Shown here piece after piece: positions 40,587 to 51,604 of a DNA stretch of 64,000 nt. Source of the stretch: Salinicoccus sp. Bachu38. Lineage in GTDB: Bacteria > Bacillota > Bacilli > Staphylococcales > Salinicoccaceae. The notes below the pieces were generated by a model that worked only from the letters and a program-made list of their open reading frames with translations, searched no databases and was not told the origin of the DNA. The DNA lies in the NCBI RefSeq assembly GCF_038561955.2, contig NZ_CP138333.2:1178001-1242000 (forward strand). Direction: 5' to 3'. The translations under genes were made by a program, and so were the position numbers. Every line of letters starts with the position of its first letter. The stretch's first letter is position 1.

Positions 40587-41048
40587 ATGAGAATAGACTG
40601 GCATCAGTACTTTCTGGCACAGAGCCATCTGTTAAGCCTCCGTTCGACGTGTGAGCGGCTGAAGGTGGGAACGACAATCGTGAAGGACAACCGGGTGATT
40701 GCCGGAGGATATAATGGATCCGTATCGGGTGAAGCACACTGCATAGATGTCGGCTGCCTCCTTGAAGGTGGCCACTGCATCAGAACCATCCATGCTGAAA
40801 TCAATGCACTGCTGCAGTGCTCCAAATTCGGCGTATCGACGGAAGGGGCGAGCATCTATGTCACGCATTTCCCGTGTGTGCACTGTACGAAATCCCTGAT
40901 ACAGGCCGGCATCAGATACATATATTATGCCGAGGACTATAAGAATCATCCATATGCCCTGGAGCTGCTGGACAAGACGGGGGTCCACTATGAGCGCATC
41001 GACTTCGACAGGGCAAGCATCATCGACTCTTTTGAAAAGCAGCCATGA
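40587..41048 (+). CDS. comEB: ComEB, dCMP deaminase family protein
   Basis: The 153-residue zinc deaminase has the HAE motif (IHAEINALLQC, near residue 71) and the PCVHC motif (THFPCVHCTKSLIQAGI, near 98) typical of deoxycytidylate deaminases, plus GGYNGSVSGEAHC. dCMP deaminase supplies dUMP; its presence in the comE operon is conserved, but a need for it in transformation is unclear. GGAGGGA lies before the ATG, and comEC overlaps by 4 bases. Confidence 0.94.
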   Translation: MRIDWHQYFLAQSHLLSLRSTCERLKVGTTIVKDNRVIAGGYNGSVSGEAHCIDVGCLLEGGHCIRTIHAEINALLQCSKFGVSTEGASIYVTHFPCVHCTKSLIQAGIRYIYYAEDYKNHPYALELLDKTGVHYERIDFDRASIIDSFEKQP

Positions 41049-43285
41049 TCCTTTTTCTCATACTGCTTTCGGTACTGAATGGATATATTCTGCTTGGACA
41101 ACCGATTCTGGGAGTGTTTTTCGTCTTTTTTTCCAGCCTCATATGCCATAGGAAAATGAAAGGGAAGGCATTCCTGCTTTTCCATCTTGGAACAACAGCC
41201 ATTGTCGCAATGGCTGTTTTTATATTGCCTGAAAAGCAGGCCCCCAGCATGGTCGACACTCTGACGGTCACAGGATATAAATATTTTCAGGATGGCATTG
41301 CACATACTGCGGTATACGAAGACGGGCGCTATGACCTGTACCTTGAAGAGGCGGTGAAGCTGCCGATTGGCGCGGAATGCCCGGGGCCTTTCGAAGTGAC
41401 GGTACCGGACGAACAGAGGAACTTTATCAAGAAGGACGACCTGATGAACATGAAGGTCAATAATCTGGATGGCCGGGTCTACGCAGCATCGATTGACCCC
41501 ACTCTCTGTGGGGCGGGGGCCATGACATGGAGCATGCGTCTTGCGGAAATCCGCGATCGGTATATGGAAACCGTTCTTGCAGCGACAGATCATGACTATA
41601 AGTTTGATATGCTTACGCTTTCGATCGGCAACAAGGCGTATATCACTTCCGACCTCTTCGACGCCCTCCAGAAGCTCGGCATCTACCATCTCTATGTCAT
41701 ATCAGGCACCCATGTGGCCTTCATCAGTGCCATCCTGTTCCATGTACTGAACCGCTTCAGAATGGACATCACGTCGATCAAGCTGACGATGGTCGTCGCA
41801 CTGCTCCTGTTCCTGTGCCTCAATTTCTTCAGTCCGAGCGTCTTCCGGGCAGTTTTCATGACGGTGACGCTGCTCCTCGTCTCATTTACAAGAAAGAAGC
41901 CATACCTCGCCGTCATTTCACTCTCGGCGCTGATACAGATCGTCATCAATCCATGGATTGTGCTCCATGCGGGCTTCCAGCTGTCCTATATCACGACCTT
42001 CGTCATCATATTGAGCCGCCATTATTGGAGCGGTGCCAGCTTCTTCACCCAGCTGCTCGGCATCACGCTGATCGCCGAAATATCAACACTGGTCATACTG
42101 CTTCATCAGTTCAACGAAGTGAGCATCAGCGGCATCATCATGAACATGATCTTCGTACCGCTGTTCACCTCCCTGATCTTCCCGATGGTCATCCTATTCA
42201 ATGTCATGGTGTTCATCCATCTGCCGGAAGTCGTCGATATGGCCTATTCTTTTGTCTTTGAGGCACTGAAGGGGGTCATCACCCTGATCGCAAATGGTAT
42301 GGAGCACCGGATTTCGGTGGCCAATCTGGGCCCGTTCTGGCTCATCCTGCTGGTCATCCTGTCCTACTGGATGATCCGGACCCTCTGCCTCAGACAGATC
42401 AGGAGATTCCTGATGCTTTCCGCATGTTTCATCCTATCAATATTTCTGATCGACCGTATCCCCTCTAATGATTTTACTGTTACAATGGTGGATGTCGGCC
42501 AGGGGGATGCCTTTGTCATCGAGGATCATCGGAACCACTCCGTTCTCCTGATCGATACGGGCGGCAAATACTACTACAGGGAAACGGGACAGAAGCTCTC
42601 CGACCGGACCGTACTGCCATATCTGAAGGAGTCAGGCATCGACAGCATCGATATGATGATCCTGTCGCATTTCGACCTGGATCATGTAGGGGAGGCGCAT
42701 CATATCATCGGGAAAATGCCGGTGGATCACATATACGCGAACCCCAGTGATCCGGGATTCCATGAGTGGCATGAAAGCATGCCGAGTGGTTCTGAAGCTG
42801 TGGTTATAGATGCGCTGCAGGCAACAGAATTGCAGGTGGGGGACATAGGCATCACGAGGCTTTTCCCCGGTGCCGCACACCGCTATGAGGATCCGAACAG
42901 GAATTCCCTTGTGCTGAAGGTGCAGACAGGTTCCTACAGTTTCCTTTTTACAGGGGATACGGACGAAGAGATGGAGCAGTTGTGGGTATCGGAGGCAGGG
43001 CGGATTGAAGCGGACGTGCTGAAGCTCGCCCATCACGGCTCCGACACTTCCACAGGGGAATATTTCATTGCCAATACGGACTTTACATATGGAATGATAT
43101 CCGCAGGGGCAGACAACCGGTACGGGCATCCACACCGGGAAGTTGTGGAGCGGTCACAGGGTATGGAGCTTCTCGATACCTCAAAGCTCGGCATGGTGCG
43201 TTTCAGGATCAATGGCGGGCAGATGTGTGTCGAAACGAGGTTCGACCCGTCGCTCGATCACTGCATAAAAAAAAGAGCTGAATAA
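41045..43285 (+). CDS. comEC: ComEC/Rec2 DNA uptake channel
   Basis: ComEC forms the membrane channel for single-stranded DNA during transformation. The 746-residue protein has N-terminal helices, an OB-like external region, the competence domain with many helices (about residues 210-470; HLYVISGTHVAFISA motif near 218) and a C-terminal metallo-beta-lactamase domain (DVGQGDAFVIED near 480; LSHFDLDHVGEAHH; FTGDTDEEME; LAHHGSDTS), the likely nuclease. All motifs are intact. Together with comEA and comEB this suggests that the competence machinery is kept. The stop lies within a terminator hairpin. Confidence 0.95.
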   Translation: MILFLILLSVLNGYILLGQPILGVFFVFFSSLICHRKMKGKAFLLFHLGTTAIVAMAVFILPEKQAPSMVDTLTVTGYKYFQDGIAHTAVYEDGRYDLYLEEAVKLPIGAECPGPFEVTVPDEQRNFIKKDDLMNMKVNNLDGRVYAASIDPTLCGAGAMTWSMRLAEIRDRYMETVLAATDHDYKFDMLTLSIGNKAYITSDLFDALQKLGIYHLYVISGTHVAFISAILFHVLNRFRMDITSIKLTMVVALLLFLCLNFFSPSVFRAVFMTVTLLLVSFTRKKPYLAVISLSALIQIVINPWIVLHAGFQLSYITTFVIILSRHYWSGASFFTQLLGITLIAEISTLVILLHQFNEVSISGIIMNMIFVPLFTSLIFPMVILFNVMVFIHLPEVVDMAYSFVFEALKGVITLIANGMEHRISVANLGPFWLILLVILSYWMIRTLCLRQIRRFLMLSACFILSIFLIDRIPSNDFTVTMVDVGQGDAFVIEDHRNHSVLLIDTGGKYYYRETGQKLSDRTVLPYLKESGIDSIDMMILSHFDLDHVGEAHHIIGKMPVDHIYANPSDPGFHEWHESMPSGSEAVVIDALQATELQVGDIGITRLFPGAAHRYEDPNRNSLVLKVQTGSYSFLFTGDTDEEMEQLWVSEAGRIEADVLKLAHHGSDTSTGEYFIANTDFTYGMISAGADNRYGHPHREVVERSQGMELLDTSKLGMVRFRINGGQMCVETRFDPSLDHCIKKRAE

Positions 43286-43297
43286 TCAGCTCTTTTA
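43271..43297. terminator. Bidirectional terminator between comEC and yqzM
   Basis: An 11-bp perfect stem (AAAAGAGCTGA, loop ATAA, complement) overlaps the comEC stop. On the minus strand it is followed by eight T residues, so it is stronger for yqzM. Confidence 0.82.
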
Positions 43298-43429
43298 ACC
43301 GGCAACAATCTGGAAGATCTGGGCCACAACATAGATTGCAGTAAGCCCAAGGAATCCGACGATGAAGCCGAGTCCGGAATCAACAACATCATTGTTCTTT
43401 GATTGTACATGCTTTTCGAATTTATTCAT
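43295..43429 (-). CDS. yqzM: YqzM-family small membrane protein (44 residues)
   Basis: The 44-codon minus-strand frame starts at ATG 43429 with AGGAGG 8 bases upstream. The product begins MNKFEKHVQSKNNDVVDSGL and then forms one hydrophobic helix (about residues 20-40). Length, N-terminal pattern and place between comEC and holA match my memory of Bacillus subtilis YqzM, a small protein of unknown function. It has its own promoter (TTGTAA, 17 bases, TATAAT on the minus strand, 43472-43500) and a strong terminator. Confidence 0.85.
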   Translation of the reverse strand: MNKFEKHVQSKNNDVVDSGLGFIVGFLGLTAIYVVAQIFQIVAG

Positions 43430-43471
43430 GAGATAACCTCCTAAACATATCACTAATAGTATAGGATATTT

Positions 43472-43500
43472 ATTATAAAAAAGCTATAATGGATTTACAA
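43472..43500 (-). promoter_or_regulatory. Sigma-A promoter for yqzM
   Basis: Read on the minus strand, TTGTAA, a 17-base spacer and TATAAT. A TATAAT for holA lies on the other strand at 43485-43490, so the two promoters interleave. Confidence 0.65.
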
Positions 43501-43521
43501 TTAATACAGGAGTGACTTTAA

Positions 43522-44484
43522 ATGGAACGATTACAGCTAATACACGGCAGCAATACCATGAGGATTTCCGAAAAGGCAAAAACATTGGCGCAGTCCTATG
43601 TCAAAGAGCCGGATGCCTTCAGCATAGTCACCCTGAATTATAAAGAGACACCGGTTGAAGGCATCATAGAAGAGGCCCAGACGCTGCCATTCCTGTCCGA
43701 TACGAAAGCCATCATTGTAGAGGATGCATTTTCCTTCACCGGTGCCAAAGTGCGCTCGGAAGTCGAACACAACATCGATCTGCTTGTGGAATATATCAAT
43801 AATAAGAACGACGACACGCTCGTCATTTTCAAGGTGTACAGCGAACAGCTGGACAACAGGAAGAAAATCACCAAGCTGATGAAGTCGAAAGGGAAGATCA
43901 CTGAAATCAGCGAGATGACCGAGCAGGAAGTCCGCAGCCATATAAAAGGTGCGGCGGAAGATGCAGAGGTCCGTCTGGAGCCGGATGCCCTCGACCTCTT
44001 CATCCAGCTGGTCGGAATCAAGTATGAGCATGTGACCAATGAACTCGGGAAGCTCCTCCTGTATGTGGAGGGCACCATCACAAGGGACGATGTCGAGGAA
44101 ATCGTCAGTGTCAGCCTGGAGCAGAACATCTTCAAACTGACGGACTACATCCTCTCGGGCAGGAAAGCGGAGGCCGTAAGACTGCTCAGGGTGCTGATTT
44201 TGCAGAATGAAGAGCCGATGCAGCTCCTGCACCTCATCATCAGCCAGCTCAGGCTGCTGTACCAGGTGAAGCTGATGCAGGGGGAGGGCTACCAGGGGGA
44301 CTTCATTGCGAAATCACTCAAGGTCCACCCATACAGGGTGAAACTGGCAAGCCGCGAGGTCAGGAAGTACCGGCAGGAGGAGCTCGAACACAAGATGGTC
44401 AAGTGCCGGGACATAGACTACAAGTTCAAATCCAGCTATCTGGACAGGCAGAGCCTGTTTGAACTGTTCATCATGGAGATATAG
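43522..44484 (+). CDS. holA: DNA polymerase III subunit delta
   Basis: HolA is the clamp-loader subunit that opens the beta clamp. The 320-residue protein has the AAA+ related N-terminus without a Walker A motif (QLIHGSNTMRISEKA; ATP binding is not expected for delta), the middle region with DTLVIFKVYSEQLDNRKKITKL and the C-terminal collar domain (IFKLTDYILSGRKAEAVRLL; HPYRVKLASREVRKY), each typical of the YqeN type. GGAGTGA lies before the ATG. It is followed by a strong terminator. Confidence 0.93.
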   Translation: MERLQLIHGSNTMRISEKAKTLAQSYVKEPDAFSIVTLNYKETPVEGIIEEAQTLPFLSDTKAIIVEDAFSFTGAKVRSEVEHNIDLLVEYINNKNDDTLVIFKVYSEQLDNRKKITKLMKSKGKITEISEMTEQEVRSHIKGAAEDAEVRLEPDALDLFIQLVGIKYEHVTNELGKLLLYVEGTITRDDVEEIVSVSLEQNIFKLTDYILSGRKAEAVRLLRVLILQNEEPMQLLHLIISQLRLLYQVKLMQGEGYQGDFIAKSLKVHPYRVKLASREVRKYRQEELEHKMVKCRDIDYKFKSSYLDRQSLFELFIMEI

Positions 44485-44485
44485 G

Positions 44486-44523
44486 AACAGCCCCCTTCAG
44501 AAATGTCCGAAGGGGGCTGTTTT
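44486..44523 (+). terminator. Intrinsic terminator after holA
   Basis: A perfect 13-bp GC-rich stem (AACAGCCCCCTTC and complement) with a 10-base loop ends in TTTT. Confidence 0.85.
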
Positions 44524-44534
44524 CATTTCCGGCA

Positions 44535-44562
44535 AACAAAAAACCTTCCTGTGGAAGGTTTT
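44535..44562 (-). terminator. Intrinsic terminator of rpsT
   Basis: On the minus strand a 10-bp stem (AAAACCTTCC, loop ACA, complement) is followed by TTTTTTG. It begins right at the rpsT stop codon. Confidence 0.82.
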
Positions 44563-44806
44563 ATTTCGCCATAAGCTTGGATTTCATACGTGCTGCTTTG
44601 TTACCGTGGATCAAGTTCTTTTTGGAAGCTTTATCTACGTGTTTCACAGCGTTTGAAACGAGTGTCTCAACGTTTTCTGAATTATTTTCTTTAGCAGTCA
44701 TTGCGCGTTTGACAGCTGTGCGCATCTCACTTTTCTGAGCAATGTTCTGATTATGAGCGGATTCAGTAGTCTTCACTCTTTTGATTGCTGATTTAATGTT
44801 AGGCAT
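44561..44806 (-). CDS. rpsT: 30S ribosomal protein S20
   Basis: S20 (bS20) binds 16S rRNA early in small-subunit assembly. The 81-residue, lysine-rich helical protein starts MPNIKSAIKRVKTTE and ends NLIHGNKAARMKSKL, as expected for the family. ATG 44806 has GGAGGTG 6 bases upstream; the frame extends 10 codons further without a binding site. Codons favour AAA, GAA and GTT more than the neighbouring genes, typical of highly expressed genes. It is divergent from lepA, the common Bacillales arrangement. Confidence 0.96.
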   Translation of the reverse strand: MPNIKSAIKRVKTTESAHNQNIAQKSEMRTAVKRAMTAKENNSENVETLVSNAVKHVDKASKKNLIHGNKAARMKSKLMAK

Positions 44807-44856
44807 TGCATTCACCTCCACCTTGTAGTTGTACAACTTTTATTGCAACAAAAAGT

Positions 44857-44885
44857 ATTTTACCAAATATCCCGCCGTTATGCAA
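44857..44885 (-). promoter_or_regulatory. Sigma-A promoter for rpsT
   Basis: On the minus strand TTGCAT, 17 bases, TAAAAT. The leader that follows contains the palindrome GTTGTACAAC (44828-44837), which might form a small hairpin. Confidence 0.7.
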
Positions 44886-44902
44886 TATAAATGGAAAATG
44901 AA

Positions 44903-44931
44903 TTGAATGAAATTATGTTTGTTGTTATAAT
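44903..44931 (+). promoter_or_regulatory. Sigma-A promoter for lepA
   Basis: TTGAAT, a 17-base spacer and TATAAT predict a start near 44938, about 30 bases before the lepA ATG. Confidence 0.75.
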
Positions 44932-44967
44932 ACAACCACTGTCTATTAAGAGAAAGTTGGAAGATAT

Positions 44968-46791
44968 ATGAATGATCAAGAGCGTTTGAAACGTCAGGAA
45001 AAAATAAGGAACTTTTCAATCATCGCCCATATTGATCACGGCAAGAGTACACTCGCAGACCGTATTCTTGAAAACACCAAGTCCGTCACATCGAGGGAGA
45101 TGAAAGCACAGCTCCTCGATTCAATGGATCTGGAACGTGAGCGCGGCATCACAATCAAACTGAATGCGGTACAGCTTAAATATACTGCCAAAGATGGCGA
45201 AGACTATATTTTCCATCTGATCGATACACCGGGACATGTCGACTTTACATACGAGGTTTCCCGATCTCTTGCGGCCTGTGAAGGGGCGGTGCTTGTCGTG
45301 GACGCGGCGCAGGGTATAGAAGCACAGACCCTTGCCAATGTGTATCTGGCACTGGATAACGATCTCGAGCTGATACCCGTCATCAACAAGATCGACCTGC
45401 CTGCAGCGGATCCCGACCGGATTGCCCAGGAGGTGGAGGATGTCATCGGCCTCGACAAGGACGAGGCCATCCATGCATCGGCAAAAGCGAACATCGGCAT
45501 CGAGGAGATACTGGAGCGTGTCGTCGAAACGGTGCCTGCACCCGCAGGTGATCCGTCTGCACCGCTGAAAGCCCTGATTTTCGATTCTGTCTTCGACCCG
45601 TATCGGGGTGTCATATCCTCCATCCGTCTCATGGAAGGGACGGTGAAGCCGGGGGACAAAATCAGAATGATGGCGACCGGCAAGGAATTCGAAGTGGCCG
45701 AAGTCGGCATCAACACTCCAAAGCCGCTGCCTGTTAAGGAGCTGACCGTCGGAGATGTCGGTTATCTCATGGCGTCGGTGAAGAATGTCAGCGATTCGCG
45801 TGTTGGGGATACAATCACCCTGGCCAACAATCCAGCGGAAGAACCGCTGCAGGGCTATAAGAAGATGAACCCGATGGTCTACTGCGGCATCTACCCGATC
45901 GATACCGGTAAATACAACGACCTGCGTGAGGCGCTCGAGAAGCTCGAGCTGAACGACTCCTCCCTCGTCTATGAGCCGGAGACGTCCCAGGCACTCGGGT
46001 TCGGTTTCCGCACCGGCTTCCTTGGATTGCTCCATATGGAGATTGTCCAGGAACGGATCGAGCGTGAATTCGGCATCGAACTGATTGCGACTGCACCTTC
46101 AGTAATCTACGAAGTGTTCATGACGGACGGCTCCACGGTCACAGTGGACAACCCGGCTGAAATGCCGGACCCGCAGAAGGTCGACCATATCGAGGAGCCT
46201 TTTGTGAAATCCACTGTCATGGTGCCGAACGACTATGTCGGTGCAGTGATGGAACTCTGCCAGAAGAAACGCGGCAACTTCATCACGATGGACTATCTGG
46301 ATGACATCCGTGTCAACATCATATATGAGATCCCCTTATCCGAAGTGGTGTTCGACTTCTTCGACCAGCTCAAGAGTCAGACGAAGGGCTATGCATCATT
46401 CGACTATGAACTCATTGGTTACAAGGAAAGCAGACTGGTCAAGATGGACATACTGCTGAACAACGAGAAGGTCGATGCACTCAGCATCATCGTCCACCGC
46501 GATTTCGCATATGACCGCGGCAAATTCATCGTAGAGAAGCTCAAGACCCTCATTCCACGCCAGCAGTTCGAAGTGCCGGTCCAGGCTGCGATCGGCCAGA
46601 AGGTCATCGCGAGGACCAACATCAAGTCGATGGGCAAGAACGTACTGTCCAAGTGCTACGGTGGGGACATCAGCCGGAAGCGCAAGCTGCTTGAAAAGCA
46701 AAAAGAAGGTAAAAAGAAAATGAAGGCAGTCGGAAATGTCGAGATCCCTCAGGAGGCGTTTCTTGCTGTACTTAAAATGGATGAAGAGTAG
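44968..46791 (+). CDS. lepA: Elongation factor 4 (LepA), translational GTPase
   Basis: LepA is a ribosome-bound GTPase that influences initiation and elongation under stress. The 607-residue protein has G1 ([17 protein letters not shown]), G2 (RGITIK), G3 ([10 protein letters not shown]), G4 ([10 protein letters not shown]), domain II, EF-G-like domains III and V, and the LepA-specific C-terminal domain with [18 protein letters not shown] and [21 protein letters not shown] terminator follows at once and hemW starts 45 bases later. Confidence 0.97.
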   Translation: MNDQERLKRQEKIRNFSIIAHIDHGKSTLADRILENTKSVTSREMKAQLLDSMDLERERGITIKLNAVQLKYTAKDGEDYIFHLIDTPGHVDFTYEVSRSLAACEGAVLVVDAAQGIEAQTLANVYLALDNDLELIPVINKIDLPAADPDRIAQEVEDVIGLDKDEAIHASAKANIGIEEILERVVETVPAPAGDPSAPLKALIFDSVFDPYRGVISSIRLMEGTVKPGDKIRMMATGKEFEVAEVGINTPKPLPVKELTVGDVGYLMASVKNVSDSRVGDTITLANNPAEEPLQGYKKMNPMVYCGIYPIDTGKYNDLREALEKLELNDSSLVYEPETSQALGFGFRTGFLGLLHMEIVQERIEREFGIELIATAPSVIYEVFMTDGSTVTVDNPAEMPDPQKVDHIEEPFVKSTVMVPNDYVGAVMELCQKKRGNFITMDYLDDIRVNIIYEIPLSEVVFDFFDQLKSQTKGYASFDYELIGYKESRLVKMDILLNNEKVDALSIIVHRDFAYDRGKFIVEKLKTLIPRQQFEVPVQAAIGQKVIARTNIKSMGKNVLSKCYGGDISRKRKLLEKQKEGKKKMKAVGNVEIPQEAFLAVLKMDEE

Positions 46792-46819
46792 AAGCCACTA
46801 TCAAGTGGCTTTTACTTTT
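46792..46819 (+). terminator. Intrinsic terminator after lepA
   Basis: An 8-bp stem (AAGCCACT with AGTGGCTT, loop ATCA) is followed by TTACTTTTG. It ends 17 bases before the hemW ATG. Confidence 0.72.
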
Positions 46820-46835
46820 GGATGGAGTGGAAAAA

Positions 46836-47951
46836 ATGGTTGAGAGTCTTTATATTCATATTCCCTTTTGCAACCGCATATGCACGTACTGCGACTTCAA
46901 CAAGGTACTGATCAAAAACCAGCCGGTCGACGACTATCTGGATGCACTGATCCGGGAGATCGAAATGATCGAGGAGGACCGCATGAAGACCATCTTTGTA
47001 GGCGGGGGCACGCCCACGGCACTGACGGAGGCGCAGCTTGCGCATCTTCTTGAAGTGGTCACCGGGAAGTTTACTGTGACGGATGAGTTCACATTCGAGG
47101 CCAACCCCGACGAACTGACGCCCGGAAAGCTCGATGTCCTCAAAAGCTTTGGGGTGAACCGCATCAGTCTAGGCGTGCAGACGTTCAATGAGGATCTATT
47201 GAAAGTGCTCGGACGTTCGCATGGCTACGACGATATATTTAATGCAATCCGGCATATGGAGAAGATCGGTCTCGACAACTATTCGCTCGACCTGATGTAC
47301 AACCTGCCCGGGGAGACGATGGCGGACATTGAAGACAGCCTGCGCCACGTCGAGCGCCTCAAGCCCAAGCACATTTCCTGGTACTCCCTGATCATCGAGC
47401 CGCATACCGTGTTCTACAACCAGATCAGGAAGGGCAGGATGCAGGTGGATGATGATTCGGCGGAAGGGGAGAAATACTTCCATATCATTGAGGCCCTGGA
47501 GAAGCTCGGCTATCCGCAGTATGAGATTTCGAACTTCTCGACGGCACAGTACGAATCCGCCCACAACAAGACATACTGGCTGAACGAGCCCTACTATGGT
47601 GCCGGTGCCGGCAGCCATGGATATGTCGACGGTACTAGATATTACAATATCAAGCCGGTCAACCATTATATCCAGTCCATGAAGGAGTCCGGCAGCGTCG
47701 TCAAGGAAACGCTGCCGCTGGATGAGAAGGCCCGGATGGAAGAGGAGATGTTCCTCGGACTGCGGATGAACAGGGGGGTTGAGGTTGCCAGATTCAACAG
47801 GAAGTTCGATCGGCCGATGGGTGATGTATATGGCACTGTACTCAAGCAGGAAATCGAAAAGGGGCATCTTGAAGAACAGGATGGGTTCATCTCGCTGACA
47901 GAGAAGGGGCGTCTGGTGGGGAACACTGTATTTATGGAATTCCTCCTCTAG
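46836..47951 (+). CDS. hemW: Heme chaperone HemW (radical SAM, CPO3-like)
   Basis: HemW is a radical SAM relative of coproporphyrinogen dehydrogenase that acts in heme handling rather than as HemN. The 371 residues show YIHIPFCNRICTYCDFNK with the CxxxCxxC iron-sulfur motif, but without the extra downstream cysteine of true HemN (the sequence continues CDFN). GGGTPTAL (near residue 56), SLGVQTF, SLDLMYNLPGET and the HemW-type HNKTYW segment (near 243) are also present. ATG 46836 has GGAGTGG upstream. It sits between lepA and hrcA, its standard Bacillales place. Confidence 0.92.
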   Translation: MVESLYIHIPFCNRICTYCDFNKVLIKNQPVDDYLDALIREIEMIEEDRMKTIFVGGGTPTALTEAQLAHLLEVVTGKFTVTDEFTFEANPDELTPGKLDVLKSFGVNRISLGVQTFNEDLLKVLGRSHGYDDIFNAIRHMEKIGLDNYSLDLMYNLPGETMADIEDSLRHVERLKPKHISWYSLIIEPHTVFYNQIRKGRMQVDDDSAEGEKYFHIIEALEKLGYPQYEISNFSTAQYESAHNKTYWLNEPYYGAGAGSHGYVDGTRYYNIKPVNHYIQSMKESGSVVKETLPLDEKARMEEEMFLGLRMNRGVEVARFNRKFDRPMGDVYGTVLKQEIEKGHLEEQDGFISLTEKGRLVGNTVFMEFLL

Positions 47952-47984
47952 AAACTGGTTTTCGGCAATTATCGAACATAAGGA

Positions 47985-48013
47985 TTGACATACTTTGACC
48001 ATTTTGATAAATT
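47985..48013 (+). promoter_or_regulatory. Sigma-A promoter of the hrcA operon
   Basis: TTGACA, 17 bases and TAAATT lie just ahead of the CIRCE operator, so HrcA bound there would block the transcription start. Confidence 0.8.
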
Positions 48014-48017
48014 AATA

Positions 48018-48044
48018 TTGGCACTTAAGGATATAGAGTGCTAA
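48018..48044 (+). promoter_or_regulatory. CIRCE operator (HrcA binding site)
   Basis: The inverted repeat TTGGCACTT, nine bases, GAGTGCTAA matches the CIRCE consensus TTAGCACTC-N9-GAGTGCTAA at 16 of 18 half-site positions; both changes are in the left half. It directly precedes hrcA and overlaps its untranslated leader. Confidence 0.95.
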
Positions 48045-48051
48045 TGAGGTG

Positions 48052-49065
48052 ATGTCAATTTTAACTCAAAGACAGGAGATCATTCTTTTTTCAATAGTCG
48101 ATGACTTTTTGAAGGTTATGATGCCGATCAGTTCCAAACATCTGATTGAAAAGTACAGACTTGACATCTCTTCGGCAACAGTAAGAAATGAAATGGCCAA
48201 GCTGGAAGCAGACGGCTTCCTGACCAAACCCCATACATCAGCGGGAAGGATTCCCTCAAGGAAGGCATTGCGCTTCTATATCGATATGCTCAACAAGCAG
48301 ATCGGCGAATCCGAAGACCAGCTGAACTTGAATATCATCCCGGAAGCGGGCGGGGAGATGGACCGGAACGAAATGAGCCGGTCCCTGGCCGATATGATCA
48401 GCAATACGACACAGTATCTGACACAGGTTTCATTGGCCGAAGAGGACGAGATAGTCAAAGGTCTTTTTCTGACACCCATCACCACAAACACACTACTCCT
48501 TATCATCGTCCTTGAGTCGGGAACAATCAGAAAGATACCGGTTGAAATGGATGGAAATGTCACTGTTCCGGAGCTTGAAAAGCTTGGCAATGAAATGAAT
48601 CTGCTCTCATATGGACAGCCTGTGAGCGGCCTCCCGTCCATCATCCATGCGATGCGCGTGAGACGTCAGCTCGGCTCACTCAAATCCAGCATCATCAGTG
48701 CAGTTGTGGACGGCATAGGTGAGCCGCAGCAAGTGGTCGGGCATTCCGGCTTCAATCATCTGATCCACCAGATCAGCACGGATATCAGTACATTACAGCT
48801 GTTGTACGATGATATGGAATCGGATCAGTTGAATGATATCATCGATCTCAATACAATAGATGGGGTCGACGTATATTTCAGTGACGAGCTGAATCGGGAT
48901 TATGATTCCATTTCAGTCATTGCGACAAATTTCAACGTCAATGGCATGAACGGGAATCTCATGATAATTGGTCCTGAGATAATGGGGTACAAGGAAGTCA
49001 TCCGCTTGATGTACTCCATCCGGAACCAGGAAATAAAAAGGAGTGATCGCAGTGACGGAGAATAA
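48052..49065 (+). CDS. hrcA: Heat-inducible transcription repressor HrcA
   Basis: HrcA represses chaperone operons by binding CIRCE. The 337-residue protein has an N-terminal winged helix (SSATVRNEMAKLEADGFLTKPHTSAGRIPS, of which VRNEMAKLEADGFL is the recognition region near residue 48) and a GAF-like middle and C-terminal dimerisation domain. Start choice is ATG 48052 or GTG 48049; the only binding site, GAGGTG, abuts them, so initiation may be weak. The first gene of hrcA-grpE-dnaK-dnaJ; its 3-prime end overlaps grpE by 14 bases. Confidence 0.94.
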   Translation: MSILTQRQEIILFSIVDDFLKVMMPISSKHLIEKYRLDISSATVRNEMAKLEADGFLTKPHTSAGRIPSRKALRFYIDMLNKQIGESEDQLNLNIIPEAGGEMDRNEMSRSLADMISNTTQYLTQVSLAEEDEIVKGLFLTPITTNTLLLIIVLESGTIRKIPVEMDGNVTVPELEKLGNEMNLLSYGQPVSGLPSIIHAMRVRRQLGSLKSSIISAVVDGIGEPQQVVGHSGFNHLIHQISTDISTLQLLYDDMESDQLNDIIDLNTIDGVDVYFSDELNRDYDSISVIATNFNVNGMNGNLMIIGPEIMGYKEVIRLMYSIRNQEIKRSDRSDGE

Positions 49066-49663
49066 AACCAAAGAAGAATTGGATCAGGAGCTGAGTGACC
49101 AGGCTTCTGAAGATGAAACAAAAGAAGATCAGTCAGCTGGGAATGATCCGGCCGGGGATGAACAGGCCGTTGAGGCGCCCGGGGATAATGAAGCAGATTC
49201 CGAACTGAAGGCGAAAGAGGAAGAGATCGAAGCATTGAAGCAGCAGGTCGAAGCCGAAGAGAACAAGTACCTGAAGCTCTATGCGGAGTTTGATAATTTC
49301 AAACGTAGAAACCGTCAGGAAATGGAGACCAACAACAAGTACAAGAACCAGGACATCGTCGAGGACCTGCTTCCGATCATTGACAATTTCGAGCGTGCAC
49401 TCAAGATCGAAGGCGATTCCGAATCCTTCAATTCGCTCCTCAAAGGTGTGGAGATGGTCTACAATGACCTCGTCAACACATTGATGAAGAATGATGTGAA
49501 GGAAATCGAGAGCGTCGGACAGTCTTTCGACCCGAACTACCACCAGGCAGTGATGACGGAAGCTTCCGATGAAGAAGATGGAATCGTCATCGAGGAGTTC
49601 CAGAAGGGCTACATGCTGAAGGACAGGGTCATCCGTCCAAGCATGGTCAAAGTAAGCGAATAG
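49052..49663 (+). CDS. grpE: Nucleotide exchange factor GrpE
   Basis: GrpE releases ADP from DnaK. The 203-residue protein has a very acidic disordered N-terminus (about 1-45), a long coiled coil (about 50-110, EEEIEALKQQVEAEENKYLK region) and the C-terminal beta domain with EFQKGYMLKDRVIRPSMVKV. The start is GTG 49052 with AAGGAG 8 bases upstream; GTG 49043 overlaps that site. It overlaps hrcA, suggesting coupling, and dnaK starts 46 bases later. Confidence 0.96.
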   Translation: MTENKTKEELDQELSDQASEDETKEDQSAGNDPAGDEQAVEAPGDNEADSELKAKEEEIEALKQQVEAEENKYLKLYAEFDNFKRRNRQEMETNNKYKNQDIVEDLLPIIDNFERALKIEGDSESFNSLLKGVEMVYNDLVNTLMKNDVKEIESVGQSFDPNYHQAVMTEASDEEDGIVIEEFQKGYMLKDRVIRPSMVKVSE

Positions 49664-49694
49664 CATCACAATACCGAATGAAAATTTTCTATAA

Positions 49695-51542
<1,848 letters not shown>

Positions 51543-51567
51543 TTATGATATCAATTTCTGATTGATG

Positions 51568-51604
51568 AAAGTCAAAGCCAACAGCATTGGCTTTGACTTT
51601 TTTA
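51568..51604 (+). terminator. Intrinsic terminator between dnaK and dnaJ
   Basis: A 14-bp perfect stem (AAAGTCAAAGCCAA, loop CAGCA, complement) is followed by TTT. It would lower dnaJ transcription relative to dnaK. Confidence 0.82.

Noticed and set aside
41815-42261. A 148-codon plus-strand frame inside comEC
   Set aside because: It overlaps the conserved competence domain in another frame and its His/Arg-rich composition is typical of a shifted membrane-protein frame.
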